This document shows, one piece after another, positions 1 to 8,782 of a DNA stretch of 64,000 bases. The notes under the pieces are model-generated. The model was not told the origin of the DNA. It saw only the letters and a list, made by a program, of their open reading frames with translations, and searched no databases. The DNA comes from an uncultured Microcaldota archaeon (lineage in GTDB: Archaea > Micrarchaeota > Micrarchaeia > Burarchaeales > Fermentimicrarchaeaceae): positions 1 through 64,000 of the forward strand of contig CAISET010000005.1 of assembly GCA_903884505.1 (NCBI GenBank), in the 5' to 3' direction. The position numbers and the translations under genes are program-made. Numbering within the stretch: position 1 is the first letter of the stretch; every line of letters starts with the position of its first letter.

Positions 1-1853
1 CCGGCAAGCAGCAGTCCCGCGTAGATTGCCCTGCGGATTGCGGGTATTATCTGCGCCGGGCCGCGGTGCACGGGGTCCTCGTGGATGGTCGCATCGACAA
101 GCCTGACCTTAACGCCTCCGACCTTCTCCTTCGCGAGCGGGCCCTGCTTGCAAGCCTCTTCGAAGCCTTCCACGAGCAGCTCCATTATCTCATTGAGGTA
201 CTGCACTCCCTTGGTTGCGTCAACGAGCATGTTGCGGTTGTAGATGTCTATGACTCCCTTCGCCTCGTCGCGCTCCATTCCTGCCTTTATGAGAACATCC
301 CAGAGCGCCTTCCCCTTCGGCTTACCGTCGGGTATCTCGCCCTCTATCATCTTGTCCATCACGCCCTGCTCAATCGGCTCGACCGTTATCTTTATGCGCG
401 TGTGCTTGTTCGGGGACTTGCCTTCCACTGGGCCTGCTTTCCCGGTGATGGTCTCCTTGTAGACGACAATTGGGCGCGAGGTCTCGACCTCGAGCTTGTT
501 GTCGCGCTTAATCTTGTCCTCTACGATTTCCAGGTGGAGCTCGCCCATTCCAGAGATGAGGTGCTCGCCCGTCTCCTGGTTGATTTCAATCCTGATTGTG
601 GGGTCCTCCTTCGCGACGTCGCGGAGAACCTCCACGAGCTTCACGAGGTCCTTGGTGTTTTTGGCCTCGATGCTCTTCGTGAGCACGGGCTCGGAGTAGT
701 GCTTTATCTGCTCGAACGGGTCGATGTCCGTCTCGGAGAGCGTCTCTCCGACATAGAGGTCGTGCAGGCCGACAACCGCTGCGATGTTGCCCGCGGGAAT
801 CTCCTCTACTATCACCCTATCAGGACCCATGTAGACGGAAACCTGCTGTATCTTCTCGCGCTTATGCTTCCCGTGGATGAGGACCTCGACGCCTTTCTTC
901 GCGGTCCCTGAGAATATGCGGCCGATGCCGACCTCCCCTGCGTGCGGGTCGGTTGCAACGCCGAAGACGACCATCACGACCTTCCCCTTCGGGTCGCCCT
1001 TTGACATGGCCTGCCCGGCCTCGCTGTTCATGTCACCCTTCCAGATGACAGGGACACGGTAGGGCTGCGCCTCGGTGGGGGATGGCAGGTGCTTTATGAC
1101 CATCTCGAGCACCACGTCGTCGACGGGCGCGATTTCAACGAGCTTCTTGTGGTCCTCTGCAGCGCAGTACTTGTAGATGTCCTTGAATGTTATCTTGTTC
1201 TTCTGCATTATCGGGAAGGAAATTGCCCAGCGGTTGTAGGCCGAGCCGAAAGCGACGTTGCCCTTGTCCACCTTGATGAACCATGCTTCTTCCTTGTCCG
1301 CCGGCCCATATTGGCTGATGAGCTTGTTTATGCCGAATATTATCTTCATCAGCTTGTCCTGCATCTGCTCTGGCGTGAGCTTCAGCTCGTTTATGAGGCG
1401 GTCTATCTTGTTGATGAAGACCGTTGGCTGGGCCCTTTCCTTCATGGCCTGCCTGAGGACGGTCTCGGTCTGCGGCATTATGCCCTCGACTGCATCCACG
1501 ACCAGGATGATGCCGTCGACTGCGCGCATTGCCCTAGTAACGTGGCCTCCGAAGTCCACGTGCCCGGGCGTGTCGATTAGGTTGATTAGGTAGTCCGCGC
1601 CCTGGTATTGGAAGCCGAGGGAGATGTATGCCGCCTTGATGGTTATGCCTCTTGACTGCTCGATTTCGTCGTAGTCCAGCACCCTCTGCTGGCCCGCCGT
1701 CTCCTTGTTTATGAGCCCCGCCCTCGCCACCAGCGAGTCGCCCAGCGTGGATTTCCCGTGGTCCACATGCGCAACGATTGCGACGTTCCTGATATGACTT
1801 GGGTCGTACATCATCTTCTGGACTTCATCAACAACATATTCTTTCCTGACCAT
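1..1853 (-). CDS. fusA: Elongation factor aEF-2, partial (C-terminus beyond window edge)
   Basis: Ribosomal translocase GTPase. The N-terminal G domain shows the P-loop AHVDHGKST, the switch region RGITI, DTPGHVDFGG and the NKID guanine-specificity motif. About 618 residues are visible of the usual 720-740; the reading frame is still open at base 1, so domain V is missing. Domain IV contains DATIHEDPVHRGPAQIIPA, whose histidine (residue 596, bases 66-68) is the site that becomes diphthamide, so the substrate for Dph enzymes is present. The ATG at 1853 follows a GGTGA Shine-Dalgarno. It is the last visible gene of the eL30-nusA-uS12-uS7 series, 114 bases after uS7. Assignment is certain. Confidence 0.98.
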   Translation of the reverse strand, partial: MVRKEYVVDEVQKMMYDPSHIRNVAIVAHVDHGKSTLGDSLVARAGLINKETAGQQRVLDYDEIEQSRGITIKAAYISLGFQYQGADYLINLIDTPGHVDFGGHVTRAMRAVDGIILVVDAVEGIMPQTETVLRQAMKERAQPTVFINKIDRLINELKLTPEQMQDKLMKIIFGINKLISQYGPADKEEAWFIKVDKGNVAFGSAYNRWAISFPIMQKNKITFKDIYKYCAAEDHKKLVEIAPVDDVVLEMVIKHLPSPTEAQPYRVPVIWKGDMNSEAGQAMSKGDPKGKVVMVVFGVATDPHAGEVGIGRIFSGTAKKGVEVLIHGKHKREKIQQVSVYMGPDRVIVEEIPAGNIAAVVGLHDLYVGETLSETDIDPFEQIKHYSEPVLTKSIEAKNTKDLVKLVEVLRDVAKEDPTIRIEINQETGEHLISGMGELHLEIVEDKIKRDNKLEVETSRPIVVYKETITGKAGPVEGKSPNKHTRIKITVEPIEQGVMDKMIEGEIPDGKPKGKALWDVLIKAGMERDEAKGVIDIYNRNMLVDATKGVQYLNEIMELLVEGFEEACKQGPLAKEKVGGVKVRLVDATIHEDPVHRGPAQIIPAIRRAIYAGLLLA

Positions 1854-1896
1854 TTGGATTCACCCAGACAAACCGCAGGGGGCATGCACGTCTCCC

Positions 1897-1916
1897 GCAA
1901 CACCTTCGGGTGTTGC
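1897..1916 (-). promoter_or_regulatory. Perfect 8-bp hairpin between uS7 and fusA
   Basis: GCAACACC and GGTGTTGC pair around a 4-base loop in the 114-base gap between uS7 and aEF-2. It could pause, process or attenuate the polycistronic mRNA. There is no T-run after it, so it is not an obvious terminator. Confidence 0.5.
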
Positions 1917-1967
1917 GCAGTTGCGACGGCCCCCTTCAGTTTTTCCTCGATTTCCTGATTCCCCCGA

Positions 1968-2573
1968 TTATCTCGCTGACCTCGCCATGCGCTCGGTCTC
2001 ATCACGCTTCTTGATTGCGTAGCTGCTGATGTCGCCGTTCGCCGCGAGAACTATCTCGTCCGCGAGCGCCTGCGAAAGGGTTTTCTTCTTGTCGAACGCG
2101 CCCATGATTGCGGCGAGCGAGACGTTGCGCAGGGCCATGTCGAGCCTCCTCTCTGCGGAGACATCGACCGCGACCTGGTAGGAGACGCCTCCGTACTGCA
2201 CCCTGGTGGTGTCCTCGCGAGGAGCTGAATTCTGCAATGCGTTTATGAGAATCTGCACCGGGTTCTTGCTGGTCCTCTTTGCGATGTCATCAAGCGCATC
2301 ATCAACGATTTTCATCACTTTGAATTTCTTTCCCTGCAGGCGGCCCATCGTGCGGATGACCTTGCCGCTCGTCTTCTCGCCCGTGCCTCCGCGCATGAGC
2401 TTGTTCACGAGCCGCTCGACGATGTTCACCTTCTTCTTGCCGAACTGCTTCTGCGCCTGCCTGCCGTGCGAGTGCGGGATGACGACCGGGGCGAGGCTCA
2501 CGTACTCGATGAAGGTCGGGTCCGTAATCTGCACCTCGCTCAGGTCCCATTTGTCAAAAAGCTTGCTGGCCAT
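1968..2573 (-). CDS. rps7: Small ribosomal subunit protein uS7
   Basis: A 201-residue 30S head protein that contacts the E site and the 16S rRNA 3' major domain. It matches archaeal uS7 along its length, including the basic segment IVERLVNKLMRGGTGEKTSG and the ending KKRDETERMARSAR, and has the usual archaeal length. The ATG at 2573 lies just after a GGTGAT Shine-Dalgarno that directly follows the uS12 stop codon, so the two genes are transcribed and probably translated in series. fusA follows after a 114-base gap with a hairpin. No anomaly seen. Confidence 0.98.
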   Translation of the reverse strand: MASKLFDKWDLSEVQITDPTFIEYVSLAPVVIPHSHGRQAQKQFGKKKVNIVERLVNKLMRGGTGEKTSGKVIRTMGRLQGKKFKVMKIVDDALDDIAKRTSKNPVQILINALQNSAPREDTTRVQYGGVSYQVAVDVSAERRLDMALRNVSLAAIMGAFDKKKTLSQALADEIVLAANGDISSYAIKKRDETERMARSAR

Positions 2574-2582
2574 ATGATCACC

Positions 2583-3011
2583 TTACCTCTTTGGCTTCTC
2601 CTTCTTGCCCTTTATCAGCTCCCAAAGGCAGACGCCGTTCACCGATATTACCTTGTGCCTGACTCCGGGGATTGAGCCCATCTGCCCGCGCTGCGAGCCC
2701 CCGAGCCCATCAATGATTACCTCGTCGTGCTCATCAATGAAGTTGATTGCGCCGTCGCCGGGGGCGAAAGCCGTTATTATCTTGCCGTTCTTCGCGAGCT
2801 GGACGCGGACGCACTTTATCAGCCCCGAGTGCGGCTGCTTCTGCTCGAGCGCCTTCTTCTCAATCACGATTCCGCGGCCCTGCGGCGCGCCCTCGAGCGG
2901 GTCATATTTCTCTTTGAGCCTTAGCTTGCGCCTTTTCCAGGGCTTCTTCAGCCAGCGCTCCTTCTTCCGCTTCTTCGAAAGATACCTTCCACCGAATTCC
3001 CCTCTCCCCAT
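2583..3011 (-). CDS. rps12: Small ribosomal subunit protein uS12
   Basis: Decoding-centre protein of the 30S subunit, 142 residues from the ATG at 3011. I chose this start because GGTGAT lies three bases upstream; a TTG at 3026 is in frame but less likely. The body is archaeal uS12 ([35 protein letters not shown], ending KEKPKR). Two sites near the decoding centre deviate: the near-universal PNSA motif reads PHSG, and the GD(I/L)PGVR loop reads GSIPGVR, so an almost invariant Asp is Ser. Both were confirmed on the bases. It sits between nusA and rps7. Confidence 0.97.
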   Translation of the reverse strand: MGRGEFGGRYLSKKRKKERWLKKPWKRRKLRLKEKYDPLEGAPQGRGIVIEKKALEQKQPHSGLIKCVRVQLAKNGKIITAFAPGDGAINFIDEHDEVIIDGLGGSQRGQMGSIPGVRHKVISVNGVCLWELIKGKKEKPKR

Positions 3012-3022
3012 AGCATCACCGT

Positions 3023-3442
3023 TCAAACGAGCTTCAGCTCGGCTCTGAACCTCCTCTCAACCAGGGTGCGCGCGAGCTTTATCCTTGCGCCTCCCCTGCC
3101 GATTGCGGCGCCCCTGTCCTTTGAGTCAACCGTTATCTGGGCGAGCTTCTTCGTGCCCTCGCCCTCCCGGACGTTAATGCTCTTCAGGTTAACCCCGGGG
3201 AACATCCCCCTTATGAAGGCCTCGATGGTCTCCGCATCCTCTGCGACGTCTATCTGCTTCTTGAACATGTCCCTGACCTTGTTGATTGTCGAGCCGCCCT
3301 TGCCTATGGCGCGGCCCATCTGCCCCTCCTTCACGACGAATATCAGCCTGTCCGGCTCGATGATGCAGTCCTCGACAGCCGCGCCAGTCAGCTGCTCGAA
3401 GAGCGTGATGCATTTCAGTTCGTCGTTGCCGAGCGTAACCAA
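3023..3442 (-). CDS. nusA: Archaeal NusA-like transcription factor with two KH domains
   Basis: A 139-residue short archaeal NusA, made only of two KH domains and lacking the bacterial N-terminal and S1 domains. KH loops are visible as GRAIGKGG (around residue 43) and GAAIGRGG (around residue 112). It is thought to bind nascent RNA and transcribing RNA polymerase. The start is a TTG at 3442; AGGTG at the eL30 stop codon serves as ribosome-binding site, and no ATG is available. It lies between eL30 and uS12, the conserved archaeal order. Confidence 0.95.
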   Translation of the reverse strand: MVTLGNDELKCITLFEQLTGAAVEDCIIEPDRLIFVVKEGQMGRAIGKGGSTINKVRDMFKKQIDVAEDAETIEAFIRGMFPGVNLKSINVREGEGTKKLAQITVDSKDRGAAIGRGGARIKLARTLVERRFRAELKLV

Positions 3443-3450
3443 GAGAACAC

Positions 3451-3753
3451 CTAGCCTTTGACCGCTTCGAGGACGTTGGAGTTCCCTGCTTCGAGTATGC
3501 TCAGGGCCGCGACAGGGAACGGCTTGCCGCAGAGCGAGCCCAGCTCGATTGAGGTGCCCGTATAGTTGTAGGTCTCTATCTTGGAGAGCTTGGAGAAGTA
3601 CTGTATGTCGCCCCTCGTCGAGTTCGGGCAGTTGCCCGCGATTATTATCAGCTTCGCTTCCCCGTTCAAGGCCGCCTTCACGGCGTCCCTGCTGCCGAAC
3701 TTCACCTTTCCGGTGTCAACTGCGAGCCTAATGGCTTTCGCAACATCTGCCAT
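3451..3753 (-). CDS. rpl30e: Large ribosomal subunit protein eL30
   Basis: A 100-residue protein of the eL30/eL8 kink-turn RNA-binding family. It shows KFGSRDAVKAALNGEAKLIIIAGN-like core, then TGTSIELGSLCGKPF, both typical of archaeal eL30. The ATG at 3753 is preferred because GGTGAT lies five bases upstream; a GTG at 3762 overlaps that site and would spoil it. It is the first gene of the translation operon, with a TATA box at 3894-3904 and a leader of about 120 bases carrying two strong hairpins. In many archaea the RNA polymerase subunit genes lie directly upstream; here they do not. Confidence 0.96.
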   Translation of the reverse strand: MADVAKAIRLAVDTGKVKFGSRDAVKAALNGEAKLIIIAGNCPNSTRGDIQYFSKLSKIETYNYTGTSIELGSLCGKPFPVAALSILEAGNSNVLEAVKG

Positions 3754-3784
3754 GTATATCACCCGGGAAACTCAGGCGTTGAAT

Positions 3785-3834
3785 ATTTCGCCGAAGGCGA
3801 AATTTCAACAAATCGCCATCAGGCGATTGTGTTG
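3785..3834 (-). promoter_or_regulatory. Two hairpins in the leader of the eL30 operon
   Basis: Stem one pairs ATTTCGCC (3785-3792) with GGCGAAAT (3796-3803). Stem two pairs AATCGCC (3811-3817) with GGCGATT (3822-3828), extended by CAACA/TGTTG (3806-3810, 3830-3834) past one bulged base. Both lie between the inferred transcription start (about 3873) and the eL30 ATG. They may control the ribosomal operon; autoregulation by eL30, an RNA-binding protein, is only a possibility. Confidence 0.5.
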
Positions 3835-3893
3835 CGTCCTCCGAAAAGAAGAACGCCCTCCCTTCCCCAGAACAGGTAGTTTCTGGCGTTAGC

Positions 3894-3904
3894 GGTTTAT
3901 AAAG
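3894..3904 (-). promoter_or_regulatory. TATA box for the eL30-fusA operon
   Basis: On the minus strand it reads CTTTATAAACC, a good archaeal TATA element. Transcription would start near 3873, giving a leader of about 120 bases to the eL30 ATG. Confidence 0.6.
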
Positions 3905-3923
3905 ATTGCGCCATATTCCGGCG

Positions 3924-5708
3924 TTAGGCCCCTCCGGCTCCCCTGCGCAGCGCCATTAATGCGTCGCGTATGTCAATGAGCTTGTCAAACACGGCCCTGC
4001 GCTCTGTGTCGGCCATGCCGCCCAGGTCCATTTTTCCGATTTTATCGAGCCCGTGCTTATGCTCGGTAAGCTGGGCCTCATCTACAATCCCGCGCAGTGC
4101 GTCCAGTTCTGCTTTCCGTCTCTCGAACGAGCCTTTGATGTGATCTACTGATATCGTAGGCATCGGCACATTCGCCTTGCCAATCTCGGCCTTCAGCTCC
4201 GGGAAGTTGCCAAGGTAGAGCATGGTGACTGCCTTCGCATCTGCGGATGCCTGGTTGAATCTTGAGGTAAAGGACACGGAATCGGCTGTGCCTTTCCTTG
4301 TTCGGGTGGCTTGCAGCCTATCTGCAATCCCAGCAAGCAGGTGCGCCTCCTTTTTGCTTTCTTCGGAAATTTTCTTCTTCAAAAGACGCTTTCCCTTGTT
4401 GATGCTCCTGGAATATTCGGCTATCGCGTCTTCGACGGAATACGAGGCGGGCGGGAGTGCGGCCGTTTTCTGGAGCTGGGAAGCCTCGGACTTCAGCTTC
4501 GAGGGCTCTGGAGGCACATCATCGGTCTTCGGCGCAACCTGCGGGGGAGGAGTCTGTTCCAGCTTCGGAGCAATAATCTGCTCTGCCTGCCTCTTGGGGA
4601 GCTTCCCTGCCGCATCAGTCATTTCTTCGATTTTCACTCTTATCTCCAGGAGCGCATCGGCCACGGCGCGGAGTCCGTCCCCGCCCATTGCGCTGAAGCC
4701 CATGGGATTTATCTTAGAGAACTCGACAATCTGGTCATTGCGCCTGCTCTCAAGTTCCTTATACGCGGAGGTATTGCTGTCGGCGTCTATCAGAAGCTTG
4801 TTGAGGCCCCCAATCTTTCCGCCAGTCTTGTTGTACAGGCTGTTTGCCTCCTCGGCAGTCGGCGCTGGCGCGGCCTTTTCCTTCGGCGCAACAACAGGCG
4901 ACGGTGGCTGCGCAAGCACTTTCGGCGGTGTTGGTTTTGGCTCCTCGGCTTTTGGCACGGCTTGTGGCGCAGGTCCGGGCAGGCTGTCGGGCAAGGACAG
5001 CAGAAGCTTATGATTGGGGTCTATCTGCAGGCCCTTGTTGCGGGACTTGAGCGCCTCGCCCGCGTTTCCCATCTCGTCATGTGCGCAGCTCTTGTAATAC
5101 CAGGCGTCCACGAGCTTCGCGTCCAGGGAAAGCGCCTTGTCCAGGTTCCCGATGGCTTCGGGGCATTTCCCGGCATACAGGGAGGTTCGCCCTTCTTCGC
5201 ACCACTCCTTTGCGGTCTTCCCATCAATCCTCGCCTCTTCCTTCAGCGTAACGCTGGGCTTGCGCGTGAGCGACGGCGCAACAAGCGGTCTTATAGCCGG
5301 AATCCTCTCGGGCGCTGGCGCGGCAGTAGGCGGTTTTGCAGTTGGAACCCGCACCTGAATTGTTTTCTGCGCGGCGGGCGGCGCGACGCGGGGAACCACT
5401 GCTGGAGGCTTTGTTGTCACTGGGGCTGCTGGCGGCTTTTGCAGTTCTGCTGCGAGCGACTTGAATTCAAGGGACGCTGCCTTGTCCTTTTCCTGCTTCT
5501 CAGAATCGCGTATTTCATTTTCGAGCGTCTCGATTGACTTCTCCTTCTCATCAACCTGCTTCAAATAGCCTGCCTTTTTCACTGGATCTTTTGTGGCCTC
5601 GACGGCATCTTTTAGTATATCAAGCCGCAGCTTCTCATTGCCGAGCAGCTTCTGCTTTGCCGGGAGCAGCATCTCCGCATCAGCCGGCTGCAATTTAGTC
5701 TCGACCAT
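3924..5708 (-). CDS. Proline-rich coiled-coil protein with TPR-like repeats (594 aa)
   Basis: I do not recognise a named family. Residues 1-90 are a charged coiled coil (KQKLLGNEKLRLDILKD), followed by a long Pro/Ala-rich linker. About residues 160-236 form TPR-like helices (YAGKCPEAIGNLDKALSLDA, DAWYYKSCAHDEMGN), then another Pro-rich linker and a helical C-terminal half. No signal peptide or membrane segment is seen, so it is probably cytoplasmic and a scaffold. Its N-terminal coiled coil is a clear paralogue of the N-terminus of the next gene upstream (5715-8777), which ends six bases before this ATG; GGTGA for this start overlaps that gene's stop. It is last in a three-gene operon. Confidence 0.85.
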   Translation of the reverse strand: MVETKLQPADAEMLLPAKQKLLGNEKLRLDILKDAVEATKDPVKKAGYLKQVDEKEKSIETLENEIRDSEKQEKDKAASLEFKSLAAELQKPPAAPVTTKPPAVVPRVAPPAAQKTIQVRVPTAKPPTAAPAPERIPAIRPLVAPSLTRKPSVTLKEEARIDGKTAKEWCEEGRTSLYAGKCPEAIGNLDKALSLDAKLVDAWYYKSCAHDEMGNAGEALKSRNKGLQIDPNHKLLLSLPDSLPGPAPQAVPKAEEPKPTPPKVLAQPPSPVVAPKEKAAPAPTAEEANSLYNKTGGKIGGLNKLLIDADSNTSAYKELESRRNDQIVEFSKINPMGFSAMGGDGLRAVADALLEIRVKIEEMTDAAGKLPKRQAEQIIAPKLEQTPPPQVAPKTDDVPPEPSKLKSEASQLQKTAALPPASYSVEDAIAEYSRSINKGKRLLKKKISEESKKEAHLLAGIADRLQATRTRKGTADSVSFTSRFNQASADAKAVTMLYLGNFPELKAEIGKANVPMPTISVDHIKGSFERRKAELDALRGIVDEAQLTEHKHGLDKIGKMDLGGMADTERRAVFDKLIDIRDALMALRRGAGGA

Positions 5709-5714
5709 GGGGTT

Positions 5715-8700
5715 TCACCCTTTCAGCCTCTCAAAGCGGTCCTTCAACTCCTCGTATTTCTTGGCGGCCGCCGTGAGCTCCTCACCAGGCATCCCTTCCT
5801 TTACGGACTTGGAGAGCACTGTAAGCTCTTTTAGGAGCGCCTTCAGGTCGCCGAGCTTTCCCTCGAACTCCTTTGAGCCCATTCCATCGGTTATGGAGGC
5901 CACCAGACCTTCGACCTTCGTATCCAGCTCATTGAAGGTTATAGTCTCGGTGTGCGGCGCCTGCCCCTCATCAATAAGCGTGACTAGTATCATCGCCCGG
6001 GTCCTCGGGTTATTTGTAGCGGCGCCAGCCCTTTCCATCTCCCCCAATTTGCCCGCATCCCTTAGCGCAACGAAGCAGGCGTCCGCAGCCGCATCATTCG
6101 GCGTGTTCGCGAGGGCGACCTGTATTCCGCCCCATTTGCCCCCGCCCCTGAGCGCTGCGGAGTAGGCGTTTGCCTCCTTCTCGGTTTTCGCAGCAGTGAG
6201 GGCATTCACTACCAGCTCCACATTCGCGCCCCCTATCGCGACAAGGCCCTTTGCGTTTTCCGGAGTAACCGTGATGGCTGGCGGCTGGGCGATTGCCGGC
6301 TGTTGCACCGCAACCCCCGCCCGCATCTGCCCGCGCTTCAGCTTCTTCAGCCTCCTGGTGGACGGCACGGCTTGCTTGATTGTTTCCGCTATGTCGTCGG
6401 GGGTGGCCTGCCTCGTGAGTTCCTTGCCCTGCCAGAGGTGAGTGACTTCGTAGCGCCTCCGGTGCAGGACGCCCGGCTTTGTTACCTTTATTGACTTGAT
6501 TCCGGCAGCTGCGAGGATTCTTCCGTCCGCTCCGAACTGTTCAGGAGTATAGGCTATGCCTTCCGCGTTCGCGGGCATGGTCTCGATTACCTGCTTTATG
6601 CGCTTGCGGTCCTTCCTGTTTGCCGCGATGACGAAACCCGCCGCTATGTCGCGCTTCACTTCCTTGCGCGCCTTCAGCCTGAGCCCCGCCTCCTTGACGC
6701 CCATCTTAGCGACAACGTAGGTGCCTCCGACGCCCATCTTTGTGGCCCACCACATGCCCTTCCCCGCGCCCTTCACGCCCTTGACAACTGCCGTCTTCGC
6801 CTTCACCTTGAGCGGAACCTTTGGCTCTTCGGGCTTTGCCACGGGCTTCTCCGCGGGGGGCGAAATGGCCGGGGCAACGGTTTCGGGTGCTGGTTCCTTC
6901 TTCTTCCGGAATTTCCACTCCTTCGTTGCCTTCGGCTTTTCTGCCCTCACTTCAGTTGTAATCGCGACTGCGGCCCGCTTTTCCTTGGGGGCAAATGTGC
7001 AGGCGTCAACGCTCACTGCGCGCGGCGGATTCTTACCCTCTCCGGGGATTACGGTAAGCACCGCTGCCTGCCGGTTGACCGGGTCAATAACGACGCCGAA
7101 CTGATGCGGCCCGCCGAACATCTTGGAATGCGTCGAGATGTCCGTTTCTGAGAAGAATGCCGTGTGCCCGGGATGCGAGTGCACCCATCCTCCGAGGACA
7201 TAGTTGTATTTCAGGTCGTTCAGCAGCGGCATAACCTCCTTTAGCCCCGTATCGCCGAACTTGACGTTCACTGAGGTTGCATCGAAGCGGCCGGGGAACA
7301 CGACGTCCCTGACCTCGAAATATTCCTCGCCACCAGGGGTCTTGTACATGATGCCTGCGATAAAGCCCATGCGCTCGTCTTTCGTCCCGGAGGCCATGTC
7401 GGTGAAATCTCTGAGCTGCTGCAATGCTCCGGGCGTCCAGACGACTTTTGTGTGGCTCGTTTCCTCCCTCTGCAGCTTCGGGTCCCCAAAAAGTGCCGTG
7501 TTCAGGCTTATCGCCTCTACGTCGCCAGGGAATTCCTTCGTGGGGAGCACGGCCTTTTCCTCCCTTCCGGCTATTTTTGGCTTTCCTGGTTTCGTTTCTG
7601 CTATCAGCGCAGTTGGCGGGACAACAATAATCGGGATGGCGGGAGGCGGCTGCACAACCTGCGCGGGCTGCGGTTTGGAGGGCTCGAACTTCACCTTCGG
7701 GGGCTCCGGCGGCCTCTCTGCGAGTGCGGGCGGCGGGGGTGGGGGCACCTGCACGGGCGGCTGGACGACCTGTGCCGGAGGCGGCGGTGTGGAGATCTGC
7801 TCCTTCTTCACTTCTACTGGCGGGGGCGGCGGTGGAGGCGGAACCTCGGCTGCCTTCTTAGCCTTTTTCAGTTCATCGTTTATCCTGTCCAGTTTTTCGC
7901 GGAGTGCGAAGACATTTGCATCGAGCGCGCTGAGGCTCTCCTGGGTCTTCCTTCCCTCAAGCCCTTCCAGCTCCGCGCCCAGGCCTGTTGCCGCTTTTTC
8001 AATCTCTTGAAGCTGATTCAGAAGGTGAGAGACTGGTCGCACGTCGGATTCTAGGACGGCGGTGAAGAGCGCGTTGCCCACGTCCTTTGCCTCGCCGAGC
8101 CTGCCTTCAATCTCGCCGGAGTATTGCTGCAGCTTTTGCGCCCGCTCATACGCTGGCCGGAACTCATCGATGAGCTTAATGTACTCGTCCTGCAGGGCGT
8201 CGCACCGGGCGCTGGTTTCCTTCAGCTTCGCCGCGTCCTTCTTCTCTTTCCATGAGTCGGCATCCGAGATGATTGATTCGCGCTTCGCATTCAGGGCGTC
8301 AAACTTGCTGGTGAACTCGTCGTATGAGGTGCGGTTTTCGACATAGAGGGCTTCCTTGAAGGCCCTTGCCGCCTCTTCCGTGTCATGCGCGCTTAGGCCT
8401 TCAATCTTCTTCGTAAGTTCCTGGGCTGCGGCCTCGAGCTCGCGCGCCTGGGATTCGCCCATTGCCGCGAGCTTCGCCTGCAGGCCGGCGATTTCTTCCT
8501 CAAGCTTTGCGACCGACCTTTCCTTTTCAACGCTCTGCTTCGCGACCGCCTCCTTCTTCCCGGCGTCTTTAGTGGTCTCGAACGTGTCCTGGAGTATCTC
8601 AAGCCGCAGCTTCTCCTTTCCAAGCAGGTCATGCTTCGTCGAGAGCGTGTCCTCCAGTATCTCTTTGCGCTGCAGGTCCCTCTCCTGTTTCACCGCAAGC

Positions 8701-8777
8701 GTCTCCTCCGGTGGTTCTTTCCGCTGCTTTTCCTTCCCCGTGTCCGGCGCGGGCTTCGTCGCGGCGACCTGCCTCAT
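5715..8777 (-). CDS. Giant proline-rich coiled-coil protein with JAMM/MPN metalloprotease domain (1020 aa)
   Basis: Residues 1-310 are coiled coil, then poly-proline linkers, then a JAMM/MPN domain at about 445-590. The zinc-hydrolase signature is complete: Glu468 in DERMGFIAG, then H533-S-H535 followed by seven residues, Ser543 and Asp546 (VHSHPGHTAFFSETD). JAMM enzymes cleave isopeptide bonds of ubiquitin-like proteins; archaeal members remove SAMPs. A further Pro-rich linker, a basic region and a helical C-terminus follow. The C-terminal 30 residues match the end of the 8783-13627 protein, and the N-terminus matches the start of the 3924-5708 protein. The ATG at 8777 is chosen for its GTGAT site; a GTG at 8786 is in frame. 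The substrate is unknown. Confidence 0.9.
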   Translation of the reverse strand: MRQVAATKPAPDTGKEKQRKEPPEETLAVKQERDLQRKEILEDTLSTKHDLLGKEKLRLEILQDTFETTKDAGKKEAVAKQSVEKERSVAKLEEEIAGLQAKLAAMGESQARELEAAAQELTKKIEGLSAHDTEEAARAFKEALYVENRTSYDEFTSKFDALNAKRESIISDADSWKEKKDAAKLKETSARCDALQDEYIKLIDEFRPAYERAQKLQQYSGEIEGRLGEAKDVGNALFTAVLESDVRPVSHLLNQLQEIEKAATGLGAELEGLEGRKTQESLSALDANVFALREKLDRINDELKKAKKAAEVPPPPPPPPVEVKKEQISTPPPPAQVVQPPVQVPPPPPPALAERPPEPPKVKFEPSKPQPAQVVQPPPAIPIIVVPPTALIAETKPGKPKIAGREEKAVLPTKEFPGDVEAISLNTALFGDPKLQREETSHTKVVWTPGALQQLRDFTDMASGTKDERMGFIAGIMYKTPGGEEYFEVRDVVFPGRFDATSVNVKFGDTGLKEVMPLLNDLKYNYVLGGWVHSHPGHTAFFSETDISTHSKMFGGPHQFGVVIDPVNRQAAVLTVIPGEGKNPPRAVSVDACTFAPKEKRAAVAITTEVRAEKPKATKEWKFRKKKEPAPETVAPAISPPAEKPVAKPEEPKVPLKVKAKTAVVKGVKGAGKGMWWATKMGVGGTYVVAKMGVKEAGLRLKARKEVKRDIAAGFVIAANRKDRKRIKQVIETMPANAEGIAYTPEQFGADGRILAAAGIKSIKVTKPGVLHRRRYEVTHLWQGKELTRQATPDDIAETIKQAVPSTRRLKKLKRGQMRAGVAVQQPAIAQPPAITVTPENAKGLVAIGGANVELVVNALTAAKTEKEANAYSAALRGGGKWGGIQVALANTPNDAAADACFVALRDAGKLGEMERAGAATNNPRTRAMILVTLIDEGQAPHTETITFNELDTKVEGLVASITDGMGSKEFEGKLGDLKALLKELTVLSKSVKEGMPGEELTAAAKKYEELKDRFERLKG

Positions 8778-8782
8778 GTGAA

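Noticed and set aside
66-1593. Long plus-strand open frames opposite aEF-2
   Set aside because: They are antisense shadows of the minus-strand aEF-2 gene; their sequences are low-complexity mirror images with no domain, and aEF-2 is unmistakable.
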